Made by a program: the position numbers and the translations under genes
DNA from: Streptomyces roseolus
Lineage (GTDB): Bacteria; Actinomycetota; Actinomycetes; Streptomycetales; Streptomycetaceae
NCBI RefSeq assembly: GCF_014649855.1
Contig: NZ_BMTV01000001.1
Coordinates: 186,001 to 250,000 of the forward strand
Length of the DNA: 64,000 bases
Direction: 5' to 3'
Notes under the pieces: generated by a model
The model's input: only the letters and a program-made list of their open reading frames with translations
What the model was told of the DNA's origin: nothing
Databases searched by the model: none
Part shown: one piece after another, positions 27,069 through 34,926 of the stretch
How positions within the stretch are numbered: position 1 is the first letter of the stretch
Layout: every line of letters starts with the position of its first letter

Positions 27069-27938
27069 TCAGAACGCCAGCTGGGCGAGTTCCTCCGCGA
27101 CGACCGCGCACGCGTCGGCCGCCGGGTCGACGAGGGGGAAGTGGCCGACGTCCTCCAGGAGCGTGAGGCCGACGGTCTCGCCCGCCTTCGCCGCCGCCTC
27201 GACGAAGGCGTCGGCGACCTCGGCGGGGACGGTGAGGTCCGCGCGGCCCTGGACGAGGACGGTGGCGATGCCGGTGGGCAGCAGCCGCGCCGGATCGGTG
27301 GCCGCGGCCCGCTCCTCGTACGCCTCCTCGCCGCCGAGCAGCTGGGTCACCGCCCCGCCGCAGACGTCGAGTTCGCGGGCCCGGTCGAAGTGGCCGATGG
27401 GGGCGAGGGCGACGACGCCGCGCAGCGCGGGCGGGGCGGGCAGCCGCCAGGGGGAGCCGGCGGGCAGCACGTGCCGGGCGGCGGCCCACAGGGCGAGCTG
27501 GCCGCCGGCCGAGTGCCCGGTGAGGACGGTGCGGTGCGGGTCGGCCTGCGGCAGGTGGTCCGCGGCGAGCTCCGGCACGGCGTCGAGGGCGGCGGCCACG
27601 TCGTCGAAGGTCTCCGGCCAGCGGCCCGCGACCGGGGTCGTGCCGTCCTGGTGGGGGAGCCCGGGGCCGCGCCGGTACTCGACGCTGGCGACGGCGAAGC
27701 CGCGGCGGGCGAGGAAGTCCGCGAAGGGGCTGAGGTGCCGCCGGTCGTAGGGGGCGCGCCAGGCGCCGCCGTGCAGGACGACGACGAGCGGGGCGCGTCC
27801 GGCGCCGGTCCTGGGGGCGTACAGGTCGACGATCTGGTCGGGGTGGTCGCCGTACGCGGCGGTGGCGTCGGGGGGGACGGCCGGGTGCGAGAAGGCCGAT
27901 GCCTCTTCGGCGGCGTCGCGCGCGGCGGGGTCCGGCAT
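27069..27938 (-). CDS. Alpha/beta hydrolase, probable N-formylkynurenine formamidase
   Basis: The 289-residue hydrolase has the oxyanion motif VVLHGGAWRA, nucleophile elbow TGHSAGGQLALWAA, acid in VLVQGRADLTVP and catalytic His in DVGHFPLVDP. The HGGxW motif near the N-terminus and this size are typical of arylformamidases of the esterase type. It lies on the same strand directly downstream of kynureninase and tryptophan dioxygenase, and would supply the middle step (formylkynurenine to kynurenine and formate). That assignment rests on context. A TTG 12 bp upstream is an alternative start. Confidence 0.75.
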   Translation of the reverse strand: MPDPAARDAAEEASAFSHPAVPPDATAAYGDHPDQIVDLYAPRTGAGRAPLVVVLHGGAWRAPYDRRHLSPFADFLARRGFAVASVEYRRGPGLPHQDGTTPVAGRWPETFDDVAAALDAVPELAADHLPQADPHRTVLTGHSAGGQLALWAAARHVLPAGSPWRLPAPPALRGVVALAPIGHFDRARELDVCGGAVTQLLGGEEAYEERAAATDPARLLPTGIATVLVQGRADLTVPAEVADAFVEAAAKAGETVGLTLLEDVGHFPLVDPAADACAVVAEELAQLAF

Positions 27939-27977
27939 GGGGGGTTCCAACCTCTCGGTGACGGGGCCGAATCGGCC

Positions 27978-28023
27978 TGACCTGCGGGGACCGTATCAGG
28001 GTCCGGGCCCCGCAGATCAGGTG
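27978..28023 (-). promoter_or_regulatory. Hairpin between kynureninase and the hydrolase gene
   Basis: CTGACCTGCGGGG and CCCCGCAGATCAG form a stem of about 13 bp with one mismatch around an ~18-nt loop in the 123-bp spacer between the two genes. It may end or attenuate the upstream transcript or reduce expression of the hydrolase. Confidence 0.4.
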
Positions 28024-28061
28024 ATGGTCATCCGATCCGACGGTCCGTCACCGGCCGTGCG

Positions 28062-29282
28062 TCACGGGCGAGTCGGCCGCGCCGCGTCGGGTGCCGAGGC
28101 CAGGACGTCGGCGAGGACGCGGGCCGCGCGCTCGGCGTCCGCGAAGCCGACGTACAGCGGGGTGAAGCCGAACCGCAGGACGTCGGGGCGGCGCAGGTCG
28201 CCCACCACGCCGCGCTTGATCAGCTCGGGCATCACGGCGGGCGCGTCCGCGCAGGCCAGCGCCACCTGGCTGCCGCGTTCGGCGTACGCCTCCGGGGTGA
28301 CCGGGGTGACCCGGCCCTCGGGGACGTAGGCCCGCACGCACTCCAGGAAGAAGTCCGTGAGCGCGAGGGACTTGGCGCGGACGGCGTCGACGGCGACCCC
28401 GTCCCACACGTCGAGCGCGGCCTCCAGGGCCAGCATGGACAGGATGTCCGGGGTGCCGACGCGGCCCCGGACGGCGCCGTCGGCGGGCCGGTAGCCGGGC
28501 GTCATGCCGAAGGGGTCGGCGTGCGAGGTCCAGCCGGGCAGCGGCGAGTCGAAGCGGCCCTGGTGGCGCTCGGCGACGTACAGGTACGCGGGCGAACCGG
28601 GGCCGCCGTTGAGGTACTTGTAGGTGCAGCCGACCGCCAGGTCGACGCCGTGCTCGTCGAGGCCGACGGGCAGGGCGCCGGCGCTGTGGCACAGGTCCCA
28701 GACGGCCAGCGCGCCCGCCGCGTGGAGGGCGGCGGTGGTGCCGGGCAGGTCGTGGAGCCGGCCGGTGCGGTAGTCGACGTGGTTGACGAGCGCGAGCGCC
28801 GTCCGCCTCCCCGCCGCGGCGGGGATGTCGGCCGGGTCGAGGGCCACGATCCGGTGACCGGTCATCCGGGCGGCGGACTCGGCGACGTACCCGTCCGTGG
28901 GAAAGGTCGACGCGTCCACCAGGATCTCGTCGCGTCCCTCTTCCGCGAGGCGGGCCGCCGCGACGACCGCCTTGAAGACGTTCACGCTGGTCGAGTCGCC
29001 GGCGACGATCTGTCCGGCGGCGGCGCCGACGAGCGGGGCGATCCGGTCGCCGATCCGCTCGGGGGCGGTCCACCAGCCCGACTCGTCCCAGGAGCGGATC
29101 CGCAGCTCGCCCCACTCGCGGCCGATGACGTCGGCCATGCGGGCGGGGACGTGCGCGGGGAGCGCGCCGAGCGAGTTGCCGTCGAGGTAGACGGTCTCCT
29201 CGTCGAGCGCGAACTTCGCGCGGTGGCCGGCGAGCGGGTCGGCGGCGTCGAGCTCCCTGGCTCGCTGGTACAGGTCAGACAT
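28062..29282 (-). CDS. kynU: Kynureninase
   Basis: The 406-residue PLP enzyme cleaves kynurenine to anthranilate and alanine. It shows the family order: YLDGNSLGALP near the N-terminus, DSTSVNVFKAV (phosphate contacts), VNHVDYRTGRLHDL, VWDLCHSAGALPV, the PLP lysine in CTYKYLNGGPGSPAYLYV and GTPDILSMLALEAAL. Its ATG overlaps the end of the tryptophan dioxygenase gene by 8 bp, so the two are coupled. In Streptomyces this pathway feeds tryptophan breakdown or anthranilate and kynurenine units for natural products; no biosynthetic genes adjoin here. Confidence 0.95.
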   Translation of the reverse strand: MSDLYQRARELDAADPLAGHRAKFALDEETVYLDGNSLGALPAHVPARMADVIGREWGELRIRSWDESGWWTAPERIGDRIAPLVGAAAGQIVAGDSTSVNVFKAVVAAARLAEEGRDEILVDASTFPTDGYVAESAARMTGHRIVALDPADIPAAAGRRTALALVNHVDYRTGRLHDLPGTTAALHAAGALAVWDLCHSAGALPVGLDEHGVDLAVGCTYKYLNGGPGSPAYLYVAERHQGRFDSPLPGWTSHADPFGMTPGYRPADGAVRGRVGTPDILSMLALEAALDVWDGVAVDAVRAKSLALTDFFLECVRAYVPEGRVTPVTPEAYAERGSQVALACADAPAVMPELIKRGVVGDLRRPDVLRFGFTPLYVGFADAERAARVLADVLASAPDAARPTRP

Positions 29283-30135
29283 GGCTGCGGGCCGTCCAGA
29301 GCTCGGGGAACACGTTCTTCTGGGCGCGCTTCTCCAGCCAGGCGACGCCGGCGGAGCCGCCGGTGCCGGTCTTGGAGCCCATCGCGCGGCGGGTCGCCAC
29401 CAGGTGGTCGTTGCGCCATCGCCAGACGAGTTCGGCGACGTCGCTGAGGGCCTCGCCGAGGCGGACGAGCTCCTCGTTCTCCTGCGGCGCCGCGTACAGC
29501 GCCGCCCACACGGCCTCGACCTGCGGCGAGGGCTCGTAGCGCTGCGCCAGGTCGCGGGTGAGGACGGACCGCGGGACGGGCAGGCCCCGGCGGGCGAGGA
29601 AGCCGAGCACCTCGTCGTACAGGCTGGGCTCGTGCAGCGCCTTCTCCAGCTCGGCGTGGACGCGCGGCGCGCCCCGGTGCGGGACGAGCATGGACGCCGA
29701 CTTCTCGCCGAGGAGGAACTCCATGCGGCGGTACATCGCCGACTGGAAGCCGGAGCCCTCGCCGAGCGCGCCGCGGTAGGCGTTGAACTGGGCGGGGGTG
29801 AGCTGGGAGAGCGGACGCCAGGAGTGGTTGAGCGCCTCCAGCTCGCGGACCGAGCGCTTGAGGGCGTCGACGGCGACGGGCAGGCGCTCCTCGCGCAGGG
29901 CGCGGCTCGCGGTCTCCCACTCGTGGACGATGACCGTGAACCACAGCTCCATGACCTGGGTGGTGACCAGGAAGACCATCTCGCCGGGGTCGTCCGAGCG
30001 GAGGTGCTGGAGGTGGGTGAGGACATCCGCCTGGACGTAGTCCTCGTAGGGCGTCGTGCCGGCGAAGTCGAGGTTCGGCGCGTCGACGACCGGTCCGGTT
30101 CCGGGGGAATCGGCAGAACCAGAAGTGGGTGACAT
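29275..30135 (-). CDS. kynA: Tryptophan 2,3-dioxygenase
   Basis: The 286-residue haem enzyme opens the indole ring of L-tryptophan to N-formylkynurenine. Family blocks are TPYEDYVQADVLTHLQHLRSD, the ELWFTVIVHEWE helix, LNHSWRPLSQLTP, the hallmark GEGSGFQSAMYRRMEFLLG and the C-terminal WRWRNDHLVATRRAMGSKTGTGGSAG. I chose ATG 30135 (GAGGAGA before it) over the longer open frame starting at 30300, because residues before it are not family-like. It is the first gene of the kyn operon. The 120 bp upstream holds no obvious consensus promoter. Confidence 0.95.
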   Translation of the reverse strand: MSPTSGSADSPGTGPVVDAPNLDFAGTTPYEDYVQADVLTHLQHLRSDDPGEMVFLVTTQVMELWFTVIVHEWETASRALREERLPVAVDALKRSVRELEALNHSWRPLSQLTPAQFNAYRGALGEGSGFQSAMYRRMEFLLGEKSASMLVPHRGAPRVHAELEKALHEPSLYDEVLGFLARRGLPVPRSVLTRDLAQRYEPSPQVEAVWAALYAAPQENEELVRLGEALSDVAELVWRWRNDHLVATRRAMGSKTGTGGSAGVAWLEKRAQKNVFPELWTARSHV

Positions 30136-30256
30136 TTCTGTCTCCTCGGTACGGGCTACCGGGTAGCGGTCCGCTCCACCGCGCGCGCTCGACGGCGTGC
30201 CACGGGAGCTCCGGTCCCCTCGGGAGGCGTGCTCCCTCGCACGCGTCCCAAACGCA

Positions 30257-31144
30257 TCATGACACGATCGGACCGGTGATGTAGATCCCCTCTTCGTCAT
30301 ACGGAAAAGCGTTCGAACGACATCCGTTGAGGCCCTTGATCTGCTGCATCATCGCGGGCGCGAGCTTCCCCGGCCCCCCGCAGCCCATGTGCTGCCGGAT
30401 CCCGATCTCGTGCCCGACCTCGTGGTTGATGATCAGGTGGCGGTACTCCTCCGGGGGTCCGGCGAAGGTCGGCGAGCCCAGCATCCACCGCTTGAGGTTC
30501 ACCACGACGCCGTCGGCGGTCTCGCAGTTCAGCTCGCCGTGCGTGTCGAGGCCCTGGCGGGCGCAGAGCGCGTCGGCGGTGTCGGGGGTGGCGATCCGGA
30601 TCACGAAGTCGGCGTTCGACGCCACCAGCTGGAAGCGGCCCCGGCCGTGCGCGGCCCAGCCGCGCGGATGGGCGAGGATCGCCTCGATCTCTTCGGCGGT
30701 CCCCCGGGCGGAGAGGTCGACGCCGTCCTCGATCTGCACCCGGTAGCGGCGCAGGGTGCCGCTGGTGCCGGTGATCCTGCCGGAGGCGGTGACCGAGGTG
30801 AAGGTGCCGGGCCCGGACTGCGGCACGGTCGGGGTCTTCTTCTCGGTGGCGGTCGGCGTCGGCTTCGGCTTGGGCTTCTTGCTCGGCGTGGGCTTCGGCT
30901 TCGGTTGCGGCGCGGCGGTCGTCGTGGACGGCGCGGGGGCCCGCGGCGTCGCGGAGGGCGGGGAGGAGGTCGCCGCCTCCTCCCGCTCCTCCTGGAAGTG
31001 GGCGAGCGCCACGCCCGCGCCGAGCGAGACGCCCATCAGGACCAGGGTCGACAGGACGAGCCGGCCGCGGCGCGTGACGCGCGTCCCCGCCCCGCCGCTC
31101 CGCCGGTCACCACGGCGCCGGACGGGCGCTCCCCGCTTGCCCAC
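30257..31144 (-). CDS. DUF3152 protein, membrane-anchored zinc-protease-like
   Basis: The protein has 295 residues: a basic cytoplasmic N-terminus, one transmembrane helix (~29-49), a Pro/Lys/Thr-rich stalk with repeated KPKPTP units (~75-105) and an extracellular domain. The domain contains NHEVGHEIGIRQHMGC, an HExxHxxGxxxH zinc site as in metzincin proteases, plus four cysteines in conserved positions (ALCARQG, LNCETADG, MGCGGPG, GCRSNAF). This is the DUF3152 family of actinobacteria; the substrate is unknown. The GTG start has AGGGGGGAA upstream. Confidence 0.85.
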   Translation of the reverse strand: MGKRGAPVRRRGDRRSGGAGTRVTRRGRLVLSTLVLMGVSLGAGVALAHFQEEREEAATSSPPSATPRAPAPSTTTAAPQPKPKPTPSKKPKPKPTPTATEKKTPTVPQSGPGTFTSVTASGRITGTSGTLRRYRVQIEDGVDLSARGTAEEIEAILAHPRGWAAHGRGRFQLVASNADFVIRIATPDTADALCARQGLDTHGELNCETADGVVVNLKRWMLGSPTFAGPPEEYRHLIINHEVGHEIGIRQHMGCGGPGKLAPAMMQQIKGLNGCRSNAFPYDEEGIYITGPIVS

Positions 31145-31330
31145 GACAGTTCCCCCCTGTTTCCGGCCGGTCCGGGGATCGTACCGGCCGGGGGTGACGG
31201 CCCGGCCCGCCCAGGGCCCCGGCGGCAGCCCCCGAGGAGTCCGGCGGCCGTCCCAGGGAGTCCGGCGGCCGCCCCGGGGGGACCGGCGGGGAGGCCGGCG
31301 CCCGCACGCCCCCCGCGCCGGGGGGCGCGG

Positions 31331-32212
31331 TCACGCCGCGGGCTTCTTCAGCAGCTCCACCAGGGAGGAGAAGCTGTCGGCGGCGTGGCCGGCGTCCATG
31401 CCGCGCCGGAAGAGCTCGACGACCGCGGCCGGGAGCGCGGTGTCGACGCCCGCGTCCGCGTGGGTGTGCAGGACGTGCTCGACGCTGGCCGTCCCCATGG
31501 CGAGGCGGTCCACGTCGCCGGTGTGCCGGCCGGCGTCGACGCGCTCGGCGTAGAAGGCGAAGAAGCCCGGCAGCGAGTGCGCGGTCTCCACGGCGTGCGG
31601 CAGGACGTCCGCCGCCTTGAGGCCGTTGGCGTCGGCGAGGGCGATCGCCTGCCAGTAGCTCAGCATGGAGGTCCAGAACATGACCATGCCGATCTGGTAC
31701 ATGAGCGCGGCGAGCCCGGGGTCCTCGCCGCGGTGGTCGGTCCGCCCGGTGATGACCTCCAGTGCGGGCCGGTGCCGGTCGAAGACGTCACGCGGGCCGC
31801 TGTAGAAGGTCGAGGACTCGGCCTGGCCGATCCCGGAGGGCGGCACGGTGACGCCGCCGGTCAGCTGGACGGCGCCCCGCTCGGCCGCCCACCGCGCCGC
31901 GGCCCGCGCCTTCTCGGGCGTGTCCGAACTGAGGTTGACCAGGACCCGGCCGTCCAGCGCGCCCTCGGCGGGTCCCAGCGCGGCGTACACGGCGTCGTAG
32001 TCCGTGAGGCTGAGGACCACCAGCTCGTTGGCGGCGAGGGCCTCCTTCACGCTCGGCGCGAGGACCGCCCCGCGGGCGACCAGGGCGTCGGCCCGGGCGG
32101 CGGTGCGGTTCCAGACGGTGACGTCGTACCCGCGGTCGAGGAAGGCGCCGGCCATGGCCTGTCCCATGGGGCCGAGACCGATGACGGTGACCGACGGCGT
32201 GGTGCTGTTCAT
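31331..32212 (-). CDS. NAD(P)-dependent oxidoreductase, imine reductase/beta-hydroxyacid dehydrogenase type
   Basis: A 293-residue enzyme with the Rossmann start VTVIGLGPMGQAMAGAFLDRG, NRT for NADP specificity, LVNLSSDTPEKAR and the substrate block GGVTVPPSGIGQAESSTFYSG, followed by an all-helical C-terminal domain. The GVxVPPxxIGxxES-type block and ~290-residue length are typical of imine reductases and related dehydrogenases, which reduce cyclic imines with NADPH. The catalytic residue cannot be assigned with certainty. The ATG has GGAGAT upstream. It is divergent from a TetR regulator across a region with a clear palindrome. Confidence 0.85.
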   Translation of the reverse strand: MNSTTPSVTVIGLGPMGQAMAGAFLDRGYDVTVWNRTAARADALVARGAVLAPSVKEALAANELVVLSLTDYDAVYAALGPAEGALDGRVLVNLSSDTPEKARAAARWAAERGAVQLTGGVTVPPSGIGQAESSTFYSGPRDVFDRHRPALEVITGRTDHRGEDPGLAALMYQIGMVMFWTSMLSYWQAIALADANGLKAADVLPHAVETAHSLPGFFAFYAERVDAGRHTGDVDRLAMGTASVEHVLHTHADAGVDTALPAAVVELFRRGMDAGHAADSFSSLVELLKKPAA

Positions 32213-32229
32213 GACGGATCTCCATTCCT

Positions 32230-32295
32230 CACTAAAACGAGCGCTCTATTTAGTGCGCGGTGAGAACGTAGCACACCTCTAGAACGAACGCTCTA
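32230..32295. promoter_or_regulatory. TetR operators in the divergent spacer
   Basis: A 26-bp palindrome at 32230-32255 combines outer arms CACTAAA/TTTAGTG with the inner palindrome GAGCGCTC on the same axis. The core ACGAGCGCTCTA is repeated as ACGAACGCTCTA at 32284-32295, just before the TetR -10 box. Both fit repression of the two divergent genes by the TetR-type protein. Confidence 0.7.
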
Positions 32296-32320
32296 CCCAA
32301 TGCCTCGGTACGGTGGGGGC

Positions 32321-32932
32321 ATGCAGACCAGCACACGGGACCGGATCGTCGTCGCCGCCGCGCGACTCCTGCAGCGGCAGGGCTACGTCGGCACGGGAAT
32401 CAAGCAGATCGCCCAGGAGGCACAGGCCACCCTCGGCTCCGTCTACCACTTCTTCCCCGGCGGCAAGGAGGCCGTCGCCGTCGCCGCCCTCCGGCACGGC
32501 AGCGAGAAGTTCGGAACGCTCCTGCGGGAGTCGCTGGACGAGGCCGACGACCCGGCGGAGGCCGTCACGGCCTGCACCCGGCGGCTCGCCGGCGACCTGC
32601 GCGCGTCGGGCTGGACCGACGGCTGCCCCGTCACCGCGGCGGCCCTGGAGACGCTCGGCACCGACTCCGAGATCCAGCGGACCTGCGCCGAGGCGCTGAA
32701 CGAATGGGAGGGACTGATCCGCGACAAGCTGCTGCGCGGCGGCCTCTCCCCCGAGGACGCCCGGGACCTGGCGAGCACCGTCCTCTCCGCCCTGGAGGGC
32801 GCCGAGGTCACCGCCCAGGTCAACCGCAGCGAGGAGCCGCTGCACGCGGTGGGCCGGCAACTCGCCCGCCTCGTCCGCTCCTACGAGGTCCGGGTCGAGA
32901 CGGCCTGGAGCCCTCCTCTTCGCCCCCGGTGA
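32321..32932 (+). CDS. TetR-family transcriptional regulator
   Basis: The 203-residue repressor begins STRDRIVVAAARLLQRQGYVGTGIKQIAQEAQATLGSVYHFFPGGKEAVAVAAL, the standard TetR helix-turn-helix followed by the Phe-Pro-x-Gly-Lys linker. Its C-terminal ligand domain resembles the LmrA/YxaF group (SGWTDGCPVTAAALET with a conserved Gly-Cys-Pro). It most likely represses itself and the divergent oxidoreductase through the operators at 32230-32295. ATG 32321 is preceded by TACGGT at 6 nt, a leaderless arrangement, so the upstream frame from 32300 is not needed. Confidence 0.9.
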   Translation: MQTSTRDRIVVAAARLLQRQGYVGTGIKQIAQEAQATLGSVYHFFPGGKEAVAVAALRHGSEKFGTLLRESLDEADDPAEAVTACTRRLAGDLRASGWTDGCPVTAAALETLGTDSEIQRTCAEALNEWEGLIRDKLLRGGLSPEDARDLASTVLSALEGAEVTAQVNRSEEPLHAVGRQLARLVRSYEVRVETAWSPPLRPR

Positions 32933-32972
32933 CGGCCGTGTCGACCCCGTCCACGAGTGGCAGACTGCTCCC

Positions 32973-33392
32973 ATGACGACGCACAAGAACCTGCTCGGCG
33001 GCCCGGAGCCGACGTACCTGCCCGAGAACGAAGAGGCGTACCGCCTCCTGGGCGAGGAGTCCCGGCCGCCGGCCGAAGTGGCGGCGAAGGACCCCACGTT
33101 CTCGCTCGCCTGGGCGATGCTCGCCGACGACGCCTTCGAGGCGGGACGGGTGATCGAGTCGTACGCGTACGCGCGCACCGGCTACCACCGCGGTCTGGAC
33201 GCGCTGCGCCGGGCCGGCTGGAAGGGGCACGGCCCCATCCCCTGGGAGCACCGGGCCAACCGCGGGTTCCTCCGCTGCCTCGCCGCCCTCGCCCGTGCCG
33301 CCGGCGAGATCGGGGAGACGGACGAGCAGGAGCGGTGCCGGCAGTTCCTCAAGGACAGCAGCGCCGAGGCGTACGCCGAGCTGAACCCGTAA
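32973..33392 (+). CDS. DUF3151 protein
   Basis: This 139-residue all-helical protein has the DUF3151 signature: LLGGPEPTYLPENEEA at the N-terminus, DPTFSLAWAMLADDAFEAGRVIESYAYARTGYHRGLDALRRAGWKG and the ending WEHRANRGFLRCLAALARAA. The family is found across actinobacteria near fructose-bisphosphate aldolase, as here, but its function is unknown. CAGACT lies 6 nt before the ATG with no ribosome-binding site, so the transcript is probably leaderless. Confidence 0.88.
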   Translation: MTTHKNLLGGPEPTYLPENEEAYRLLGEESRPPAEVAAKDPTFSLAWAMLADDAFEAGRVIESYAYARTGYHRGLDALRRAGWKGHGPIPWEHRANRGFLRCLAALARAAGEIGETDEQERCRQFLKDSSAEAYAELNP

Positions 33393-33437
33393 CGGCCCCC
33401 GCGGCCGGGACGTCCGACGGCACCGGGTACCGGCCGG

Positions 33438-34889
33438 CTACTCGGTGCCCGGGTCCAGCGGCGGGGCCGTGAGGGAGCAGTGGGTCTTGCAGGTGGGGTG
33501 GCAGGGGGCCGGCCGGGAGGTGCGCAGGGTGGCCCAGGAGAGGGCCGCGCCCAGGACGAGGACGCCGGCGCAGAGGGGCATCGCCCGGTCGAAGGTCGCG
33601 TCGAACTCCGTCGGCGAGAGGTACGCCGTCGGCCCCATGCCCGTGAGCAGCGGCAGCGCCGCCACCGCGACCAGGCCCGCCGCCCGGGCCGCCGCGTTGT
33701 TGATGCCGCTGGCGAGCCCCGCGCGGGCGATGTCGACGGAGGCCAGGACCGTCGCGGTCAGCGGCGCGACCAGCACGGTCATGCCGAGGCCGAGCACGGC
33801 GAGGGCCGGCAGCACGTCCCGTACGTACGACGGGGCCTCCCCGACCCGCAGCATCAGCAGCATCCCCGCCGCGCACAGCAGCGGGCCGACGGTCAGCGGG
33901 ACGCGCGGCCCGATCCGCTCCCCCAGCTCGCCGGACTTCGCGGAGAACAGCAGCATCAGCACGGTCGTCGGCAGCAGCGCCGTACCGGCGGCGAGCGCCG
34001 AGTAGCCGGAGACGACCTGGAGCTGGAGCGCGGCGAGGAAGAAGAAGCCGCCGAACGCCGCGTACACGCAGAGCGTCACCACGTTCACGGCGGTGAAGAG
34101 CCGGGACCGGAAGATCGACGGCGGCATCATCGCCCGCTCCCCGCGCCGCCGCTCCAGCGCCACGAACCCGGCCCCGGCCAGGAGACCGGCCGCCCCGGCC
34201 CACCAGAGCGCGTCGATCAGCCCGTAGGTGACGAGGCCGAGCGCCGCCGCGCCGAGCACCGCCCCGAGCACGTCGAAGCGCTGCCCGTGGGCGGCCTCGT
34301 CCCGCGACTCGGGAACGTGCCGCAGCGCGACCGGCACGCAGAGCGCGGCGAGCGGCACGTTCAGGAGGAAGACCCAGCGCCAGCCGGGCCCGTCGACCAG
34401 CCAGCCGCCGACGAACGGACCGACCGCCGCCCCGACGCCGCCGAAGCCGGACCAGAGGCCGACCGCGCGGGCCCGGTCGTCGGGGTGGAAGCTCGCCTGG
34501 ATCAGCGCGAGCGACCCGGGGGTGAGCAGCGCCCCGCCGACGCCCTGGAGGGCCCGCGCCGCGACGAGCACGCCGGCGTTCGGCGCGAGGCCGCACAGCA
34601 GGGAGGCGAGCGCGAACCACACGACGCCGACGACGAAGATCCGGCGCCGCCCGTACCGGTCGCCGAGCGAGCCGCCGAGCAGGATCAGCCCGGCCAGCGT
34701 CAGCATGTACGCGTTGACGGTCCACTGGAGCGCCGCGAGGTCGGCGCCGAGGTCCTCGCCGATGTGCGGCAGCGCCACGTTGACGACGGTCGAGTCGAGC
34801 AGGGCCATCGCCGAGCCGAGCACGGTCGTCAGGACGATCCACCGCCCCCGGGCGGAGGCCATCCGTACCTCGGGCGCGGCCACGCTCAT
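33438..34889 (-). CDS. MFS drug efflux transporter (DHA2) with Cys/His-rich tail
   Basis: The 483-residue DHA2 exporter has DSTVVNVALPHIGEDLGADLAALQWTVNAYML in helix 1, loop motif GSLGDRYGRRRIF and motif C around GVGAAVGPFVGGWLV, all diagnostic of proton-coupled drug efflux. The last ~28 residues leave the membrane and contain PCHPTCKTHCS, three Cys and two His within 9 residues, which could bind a metal and is not part of the family. It ends 38 bp from the PatB-type gene's stop on the same strand. No ribosome-binding site is obvious at the ATG. Confidence 0.87.
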   Translation of the reverse strand: MSVAAPEVRMASARGRWIVLTTVLGSAMALLDSTVVNVALPHIGEDLGADLAALQWTVNAYMLTLAGLILLGGSLGDRYGRRRIFVVGVVWFALASLLCGLAPNAGVLVAARALQGVGGALLTPGSLALIQASFHPDDRARAVGLWSGFGGVGAAVGPFVGGWLVDGPGWRWVFLLNVPLAALCVPVALRHVPESRDEAAHGQRFDVLGAVLGAAALGLVTYGLIDALWWAGAAGLLAGAGFVALERRRGERAMMPPSIFRSRLFTAVNVVTLCVYAAFGGFFFLAALQLQVVSGYSALAAGTALLPTTVLMLLFSAKSGELGERIGPRVPLTVGPLLCAAGMLLMLRVGEAPSYVRDVLPALAVLGLGMTVLVAPLTATVLASVDIARAGLASGINNAAARAAGLVAVAALPLLTGMGPTAYLSPTEFDATFDRAMPLCAGVLVLGAALSWATLRTSRPAPCHPTCKTHCSLTAPPLDPGTE

Positions 34890-34926
34890 GCCTGCATGGT
34901 CCCCCGTCCCGGGAGCTCCCGCCTCC

